Assembly: GCF_014641075.1 (NCBI RefSeq)
Contig: NZ_BMHP01000001.1
Location: forward strand, 372,001 to 436,000
Source of the DNA: Paenibacillus nasutitermitis
GTDB taxonomy: Bacteria > Bacillota > Bacilli > Paenibacillales > Paenibacillaceae
DNA length: 64,000 nucleotides
Reading direction: 5' to 3'
Part shown: positions 59,576 to 64,000 of the stretch, piece by piece
Layout: the number at the start of each line of letters is the position of its first letter
How positions within the stretch are numbered: the first letter of the stretch is position 1
Notes under the pieces: model-generated
What the model was told of the DNA's origin: nothing
The model's input: only the letters and a program-made list of their open reading frames with translations
The model's database searches: none
Program-made: the position numbers and the translations under genes

Positions 59576-60648
59576 TATTTGAAAAAAAGGAAATGGGTCG
59601 GAAGCGACCGCAGCACTCCATCCGAGGGATGGTTGACCACTCGGCCGTTAAAGACCAGCGTGGAGGAGCCGCCGCCGTCGAGATTATAGCCGTCGATGGC
59701 GCCGAAGCGGGACAGCAGAATCTGCATCTCCTCAAGCGTTGCCCCCGAGCTGCCGTTCTCATTGCGCCCGTCAACAACAAGAAACAGAAGCTGGTTATCC
59801 TTATAATTGGCGACCGCCGTACGCGGAGCGCGCACCGGGTTGTTTTTCCATTTCTCCGGAATTTTTTGCGTGACCCCGTTCTTCAGCAGCACCGGTACGA
59901 AGGAAGCGCCGAATTTAGGTTTCTGCTCGTCAAGCTGCGTTTTATCCACAAATTTTCCGCCAATGAGCTCCATCCGTTCATTCAAGCCCACGAAGAACAG
60001 GTCTTTATAGGTAGGTTCGAACCCGCTCAAATACTCTCCGTTCACGACGGTTGTGCTCAGCGGATAACGTTTACCACGGTCATCGGCAAATCCGCCCGCA
60101 TTAACGCCGGCTACCGCTTTATACCTTTTGACCGCTGCGAGGGTCGTTTCGGAACTGCCGTACTTGTCCTGGCCCAATACCATTTTCATTCCTTTATCCG
60201 AATTCAGCTTCACCTTCAACGCATAACCGCTGAAATTCTGGGCTTTAACGGCAAACAGCTGGGCCTGCAAATTATCCGATTTAACGGTCTCCAGCGGTGC
60301 CCCGATTTTTTTGGTAATACGGGTATCGTAAATTTTAGCCGGCCGTCCCGACTGGGCGGAAGCCGTTTTGACTATAGAATTCATGCTTTGGTTGGTAGCT
60401 TGATAGAGAGCAATCGTTTTTTTCAGCGATTTGGCCGTATCCGCTGCTGTTTGCTTGGCTAGGTCAAGGTCGCCCAGAACCCGGCTGGTCTCCTGAAGTG
60501 GAACGGAAGCAGCCGAATTATCCCGGGGAAAAGCGTTATCTGTCAGCGTGAAGGACATGCTGGAGTACAGCATCCAGATCAGCAGACCAATAAATGGCGC
60601 ACATGTTAACAGACAAAACCGGTTGAACTGTTTAATTGTCATCGTCAT
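59575..60648 (-). CDS. Phosphodiester glycosidase (NAGPA domain) membrane-anchored protein
   Basis: A 357-residue exported protein. A hydrophobic N-terminal segment (residues about 10-30) probably stays as a membrane anchor, since no clear cleavage site follows. A helical spacer (residues about 55-95) precedes the phosphodiester glycosidase domain: GVNAGGFADDRGKRYPLS, RTAVANYKDNQLLFLVVDGR and the hallmark GYNLDGGGSSTLVFNGR. The last is also seen in bacterial exopolysaccharide-related NAGPA proteins. The ATG overlaps the stop of the upstream coiled-coil gene (ATGA), so the two proteins are made in step and probably work together at the cell surface. Confidence 0.88.
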   Translation of the reverse strand: MTMTIKQFNRFCLLTCAPFIGLLIWMLYSSMSFTLTDNAFPRDNSAASVPLQETSRVLGDLDLAKQTAADTAKSLKKTIALYQATNQSMNSIVKTASAQSGRPAKIYDTRITKKIGAPLETVKSDNLQAQLFAVKAQNFSGYALKVKLNSDKGMKMVLGQDKYGSSETTLAAVKRYKAVAGVNAGGFADDRGKRYPLSTTVVNGEYLSGFEPTYKDLFFVGLNERMELIGGKFVDKTQLDEQKPKFGASFVPVLLKNGVTQKIPEKWKNNPVRAPRTAVANYKDNQLLFLVVDGRNENGSSGATLEEMQILLSRFGAIDGYNLDGGGSSTLVFNGRVVNHPSDGVLRSLPTHFLFFK

Positions 60649-61067
60649 TTCAATACATCCAGACTTTTTTGCAATTCGGCCAGTTTTTTCTTCACTTCAT
60701 TAATCTGTGTATACAGCTGGTTGCTGTTATCGGTTTTGTCATTGGCATTGTCCTTGGTGAATTTCAGCAGCTGGTTGAGGGCGTCCACTTTTCCTTGAAC
60801 CTTGGTGATCTCGCCGGCAAAGCTTGTCTCCAGCTGTTTGATCCGGTTCTGATAATCCGTCTGCATGGCGCTGATCTGCTTGGCGGTCTGCCGGCTGATT
60901 TCCGTTTGCATCTGCGTTTTCATTTTTCCGGTGTACCATATGGCGCCGACCACGCCACTCGCAATAAGAATCATCCAAACGGCCAGAAACAGCGGAAATG
61001 TCGACCTTGATCGGCGTTTGATCTGCTCTTGCCGGTTGTATGTAGTGGTCTTGATGTCGGTATTCAT
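60645..61067 (-). CDS. Single-pass membrane protein with extracellular coiled coil
   Basis: A 140-residue protein. A basic cytosolic N-terminus (about 25 residues) leads to one membrane helix (FPLFLAVWMILIASGVVGAIW), then a long helical segment with heptad-like spacing to the C-terminus. Topology should be N-in, C-out. I recognise no family. The ATG follows AAAAGGAG, and the stop overlaps the start of the NAGPA gene by four bases. It may scaffold or position the glycosidase (inference). Confidence 0.75.
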   Translation of the reverse strand: MNTDIKTTTYNRQEQIKRRSRSTFPLFLAVWMILIASGVVGAIWYTGKMKTQMQTEISRQTAKQISAMQTDYQNRIKQLETSFAGEITKVQGKVDALNQLLKFTKDNANDKTDNSNQLYTQINEVKKKLAELQKSLDVLK

Positions 61068-61107
61068 TGCTATCAATCTCCTTTTAAACCTTCTTCGAAT
61101 CTATATT

Positions 61108-61383
61108 CTAGCATAAAAAAGAGATGGAAGCAGAATAGGCCGCTGAAAAACGTAGACTTAAACCAATGAGAGAATGGTTATGCCCTTGCAGCTGAATGGC
61201 AAAAAGACCCGGCGTAGAGGCGGTCAGCATACGCGGGTCAATGTGAATGGAGTATGGATGTTTGTGCCCGGTTGCGCTGCAGTTTTCTCCAGGGCAGAGG
61301 GAGACAGCCACCCCTTCTTCTGAAACCAGCCGCTGAAGGCATGGATAGTCGAAAATCCGGTCTTTATGCATGCAAACCGTCAA
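61108..61383 (-). CDS. Possible small hypothetical protein
   Basis: A 91-codon frame lies 28 bases after the stop of the minus-strand Gfo/Idh gene. Composition is soluble-like with several Cys and His (VSLCPGENCSATGHKH). It has no recognised family and no good ribosome binding site. It may be a real downstream gene, a decayed one, or chance. Listed because it fills the only sizeable gap between two minus-strand genes. Confidence 0.25.
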   Translation of the reverse strand: MTVCMHKDRIFDYPCLQRLVSEEGVAVSLCPGENCSATGHKHPYSIHIDPRMLTASTPGLFAIQLQGHNHSLIGLSLRFSAAYSASISFLC

Positions 61384-61411
61384 AGAAAATGGCTATTCTT
61401 CTGACGGTTAT

Positions 61412-62395
61412 TCAGCTTTTTACGGCAACCTCTTGTTTGCGCTTGTCCGATTCATAGACCGCTTCAATGACACGAACGACAGATCGGCCGTAATCTCCGG
61501 AGCAATAGGGCTGTCTTCCATCCCGGATACAAGCCAGCAGGTCGAGAAACTGGAGACGCATGGGATTTACGGACTCAATTGAAGGCACTTCTTGATATAC
61601 ACCATCCCGGGACAACCAGACGGATTTGTGATTGAGGATCTTAATCATTCCGTGTGTGAATACCAACTCGGTTTCCTCGCTGCCAACACCTTTGTAGCCC
61701 GACAAATTCACGGTGCATGGCACGCCCTGAGAAGTCGTCAGCAGCATAGAAGCGCTGCCCTCCACATCGGGATACCCTTCAGCCTCATAGCTTAATATCG
61801 CTTTGGCTTGAACAATACGGCTGTCGGTCAGCCACTGGATTTTGTCGATGCAATGTGCGCCCAGATTGGCGACGATTCCCCCGCCCGATTTGGCAGGATC
61901 CAGGAACCATGCTGGCCGGTCAGGTGTGAAGTATGAGCAGTGCCGATTGTCATTCACCATAATCAGATTGCCAAGGCGGCCCTCGCGGATCAAAGCTTTG
62001 GCGGTCAAATTCTGGGCCAGATACTGCTGGGTATGTCCGACGAAAATGATCAGCCCTTTGCTGTTCGCCAGCTCTATTATTTCACTGCATTCTTCGTCGG
62101 ACAGCGCCATCGGTTTTTCGAGCAGCAGGTGGCAGCCTTGATTCAGGCAATAAAGGGCCACCTCCCTGTGAAGGAAGTGGGGCAGCGCGATAATAGCGAT
62201 ATCAGGTTTAACTTCCGCAATCATTGCGCGGTAATCCGTATAGGCCTTCAGCCCGAAGCGGTCTGCGCAATTCTGTGCTCTCTCCAGGTTAATGTCTGCG
62301 AGAGCGGATGCCTGGATGCCTTCCAACCTGGAGATGGCCTCAAGATGGCTGTCTCCGATACCTCCAGCACCGATAAGGGTTGCCGTAATCGTCAT
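61412..62395 (-). CDS. Gfo/Idh/MocA-family oxidoreductase
   Basis: A 327-residue NAD(P)-dependent oxidoreductase. MTITATLIGAGGIGDSH carries the Rossmann motif; IIALPHFLHREVAL, HLLLEKPMALSDEE (EKP Lys) and GAHCIDKIQWL follow the family pattern. AAAGGTGG lies about 12 bases before the ATG used here; an ATG eight codons upstream has none. It is divergent from another Gfo/Idh gene, suggesting a shared pathway in which a sugar is oxidised and then reduced at a different carbon (inference). Confidence 0.93.
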   Translation of the reverse strand: MTITATLIGAGGIGDSHLEAISRLEGIQASALADINLERAQNCADRFGLKAYTDYRAMIAEVKPDIAIIALPHFLHREVALYCLNQGCHLLLEKPMALSDEECSEIIELANSKGLIIFVGHTQQYLAQNLTAKALIREGRLGNLIMVNDNRHCSYFTPDRPAWFLDPAKSGGGIVANLGAHCIDKIQWLTDSRIVQAKAILSYEAEGYPDVEGSASMLLTTSQGVPCTVNLSGYKGVGSEETELVFTHGMIKILNHKSVWLSRDGVYQEVPSIESVNPMRLQFLDLLACIRDGRQPYCSGDYGRSVVRVIEAVYESDKRKQEVAVKS

Positions 62396-62572
62396 TTGTT
62401 CTGAACGCCACCTTTGCATGGAGTGATTTTCGAGGCAAGTATAACATTAGTATCTGAATGAAAAGAAGGACTATATGTTGTCTTTAATTACGAGGTTCTG
62501 CTTTTATGCGTCAGTTCAAGTTAGAATAAGGCTCATGAACATCATTTCGTAATTTCAAGGAGGCAATCAAGG

Positions 62573-63481
62573 ATGAATAAAGAGCTTCGTATTGGAATGA
62601 TCGGTTTGGATACCTCGCATTGCGGTTTGTTTACAGGCCTGCTTAATGACTCCTCCCATCAGCATCATGTATCAGGCGGCAGAGTCACACTTGCCTATCC
62701 CGGCGGGTCAGCGGATCTGCACAGCAGCTATTCCCGTGTTGATGGTTATACGGAGGAGATGCGCACGAAATATGGCGTGTCTATGGCAAAAACGATTGAA
62801 GACGTGGCTGGGCATTCAGATGCCATCTTCCTTACTTCCGTAGATGGCAGGGTGCATCTTGAGCAGTTCGCGCAAATTGCAAGCTATGGCAAGCCGGTTT
62901 ATATCAATAAACCCTTTGTATTAAGCTTAAGGGATGCGGAAACGATTTTTGAGTTGGCTGATAAATATAAGACCGCCATCCTGAGCTGCTCCTCGCTGCG
63001 TTATTCCGACCCTCTGATCCAAAGTCTGCTGCCGGATGAGCGCGGACAAGTCATTGGCGCGGATTCTTTCTCCTGCATGCCGCTGGAGCCAACGAATCCC
63101 GGGTGGTTCTGGTATGGGATCCACGCCGTAGAGATGCTTTATACGGCACTGCCGACAGGCTGCCGGAAACTCCGGTCCTATTCAGACTCCAGAAGCGAAC
63201 ATGTCGTTGGAGTTTGGGAAGATGGCAGAATCGGCACGGTTCGGGGCAACCGGATGGACAATCATGATTACGGGATTACCGTTCACCGGGAAAGCGGTTC
63301 GATTGCCATTAATCCTTTGGGAGGCAGCCGGCCTTTTTATGTGAACTTCGTGGAGGAGGTCATGAAGATGTTCCAGACCGGGACAACGCCTCTGGATCCG
63401 CAGATCACACTGGAAATAACACGCTTCATGGAAGCTGCGAACGAGAGCCGGATCAGCGGCGCTGAAGTGAAAATAAGGTGA
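62573..63481 (+). CDS. Gfo/Idh/MocA-like oxidoreductase, atypical (GLDTSH type)
   Basis: A 302-residue protein related to Gfo/Idh dehydrogenases but with changes at key sites. The first strand leads to MIGLDTSHCGLF in place of the GxGxxG Rossmann loop, and the EKP motif reads INKPF, which keeps the Lys. The fold is otherwise similar (AIFLTSVDGRVHLEQ, WYGIHAVEMLYTALP with the substrate His). This variant occurs in carbohydrate gene clusters, and its cofactor use is unclear. The ATG follows AAGGAGG. It lies 14 bases before the next gene. Confidence 0.88.
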   Translation: MNKELRIGMIGLDTSHCGLFTGLLNDSSHQHHVSGGRVTLAYPGGSADLHSSYSRVDGYTEEMRTKYGVSMAKTIEDVAGHSDAIFLTSVDGRVHLEQFAQIASYGKPVYINKPFVLSLRDAETIFELADKYKTAILSCSSLRYSDPLIQSLLPDERGQVIGADSFSCMPLEPTNPGWFWYGIHAVEMLYTALPTGCRKLRSYSDSRSEHVVGVWEDGRIGTVRGNRMDNHDYGITVHRESGSIAINPLGGSRPFYVNFVEEVMKMFQTGTTPLDPQITLEITRFMEAANESRISGAEVKIR

Positions 63482-63495
63482 CGGAGGATAAGAAT

Positions 63496-64000
63496 ATGAC
63501 AGCACCCCGCATTTGGGATTTATCCAGCCAGCATACACTCTCCCTGCTTCTGGATCCGATAACAGGCGCTCCCAAGTCTTTATCCATCCCAATCCATTCC
63601 AGTGCAGCTTCAATGTCGTTCATTGAAACCACCTTGCGCGATGAAGATGATCAGATCCGTTATCGTGCGCAGATCGTGGTGGAATGGACTGGAGACCATT
63701 TGCTTGAAATTCCGGCCAATTGGTTCGAGCCGGTGGGATCGCAAGATATGTCCGCTATATTGACCCAATTGACATTGACCTGTTGGGATAGCGGACCGCT
63801 TTCGGCTATGCTGACTGTAGACCATCCGGTATGGACTGAACATACGCCGCTCATTCAGGTGAACGAGCGGGAACAGCTGCTGGATGTGTTCACGGCTCCG
63901 GGCTTTTGGGAACCTGGCGAGTGGGAGCAAACCTCAGGCGAGGGCGCATTCAAAAAAATGTGGCTGTACGCGCAACTAAGCACCCAGTCCGGGCCTGAAC
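63496..64000 (+). CDS. Hypothetical protein, truncated by the window end
   Basis: GGAGG eight bases before the ATG and close coupling to the upstream oxidoreductase gene support a real gene, open for 168 codons to the window end. The visible part is rich in beta-forming residues (LSLLLDPITGAPKSLSI, RAQIVVEWTGDHLLEIP, LTLTCWDSGPLSAMLTV, FTAPGFWEPGEW). It has no signal peptide. It resembles the N-terminal beta-sandwich of large carbohydrate-active enzymes only in general character, so I do not assign a family. Confidence 0.6.
   Translation, partial: MTAPRIWDLSSQHTLSLLLDPITGAPKSLSIPIHSSAASMSFIETTLRDEDDQIRYRAQIVVEWTGDHLLEIPANWFEPVGSQDMSAILTQLTLTCWDSGPLSAMLTVDHPVWTEHTPLIQVNEREQLLDVFTAPGFWEPGEWEQTSGEGAFKKMWLYAQLSTQSGPE

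Noticed and set aside
59515..60462. Long plus-strand open frame of 315 codons
   Set aside because: It is antisense to the NAGPA gene, starts inside a terminator, has no ribosome binding site and shows no domain.

Overview
The window looks like chromosomal DNA of a Paenibacillus-type, spore-forming Gram-positive bacterium. The signs are a secreted glycosidase anchored by three SLH domains, several LplB/YtcP-type sugar transporters with large lipoprotein binding proteins, YesM/YesN-type sensor kinase and AraC-type response regulator pairs, GntR/LacI hybrid regulators, a CheX protein, a DUF3055-like protein, strong AGGAGG ribosome binding sites and frequent TTG or GTG starts. No rRNA, tRNA, CRISPR array, phage or complete insertion sequence was seen.

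Layout. 1-600: gene remnants (a transglutaminase-like C-terminus and the frameshifted N-terminus of an IS110-family transposase). 605-1552: a secreted stalk-domain protein. 1699-8926 (minus): sensor kinase, response regulator, two permeases and a binding protein, read from a TATAAT promoter that faces the promoter of a glycerophosphodiesterase gene (9061-9774). 9889-10180: a DinB-family remnant and a terminator. 10260-20265: a GntR/LacI regulator divergent from a transporter operon that continues into a secreted propeller-like protein and a GH38 alpha-mannosidase. 20442-27429: a third transporter operon divergent from a GH2 glycosidase. 27724-28611: a 5'-3' exonuclease. 28969-33957: a 1662-residue S-layer-anchored GH39-like enzyme. 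34187-41410: a fourth transporter, with its permeases divergent from the binding protein, sensor kinase and response regulator. 41665-43098: a phosphodiester glycosidase (NAGPA) protein. 43175-49845: mostly small cellular genes (DUF3055-like, HRDC protein, CheX, SDR oxidoreductase, DEAD-box helicase, DJ-1/PfpI protein) interrupted by two decayed genes. 49987-55195: AraC regulator, sugar isomerase-like protein, Gfo/Idh oxidoreductase, two repeat arrays, a HAD phosphatase and a GntR/LacI regulator. 55406-64000: a second GH38 enzyme, a CoaD-like nucleotidyltransferase with a metallo-beta-lactamase-fold hydrolase, a second NAGPA protein coupled to a membrane coiled-coil protein, two more Gfo/Idh oxidoreductases and an unfinished gene.

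How it works together. This is mainly a carbohydrate acquisition region. Four importers each have two permeases and a lipoprotein, but none has an ATPase, so they probably share an MsmX-type ATPase encoded elsewhere. Enzymes acting on alpha-mannosides (two GH38), beta-glycosides (GH2), a GH39-like substrate and sugar-phosphodiester bonds (two NAGPA, one GDPD) sit next to the importers and their regulators. The clearest regulatory signal is an identical 16-bp element placed in mirror image before the GntR/LacI regulator gene at 55195 and the GH38 gene at 55406. Candidate CcpA (cre) sites precede two of the transporter operons.
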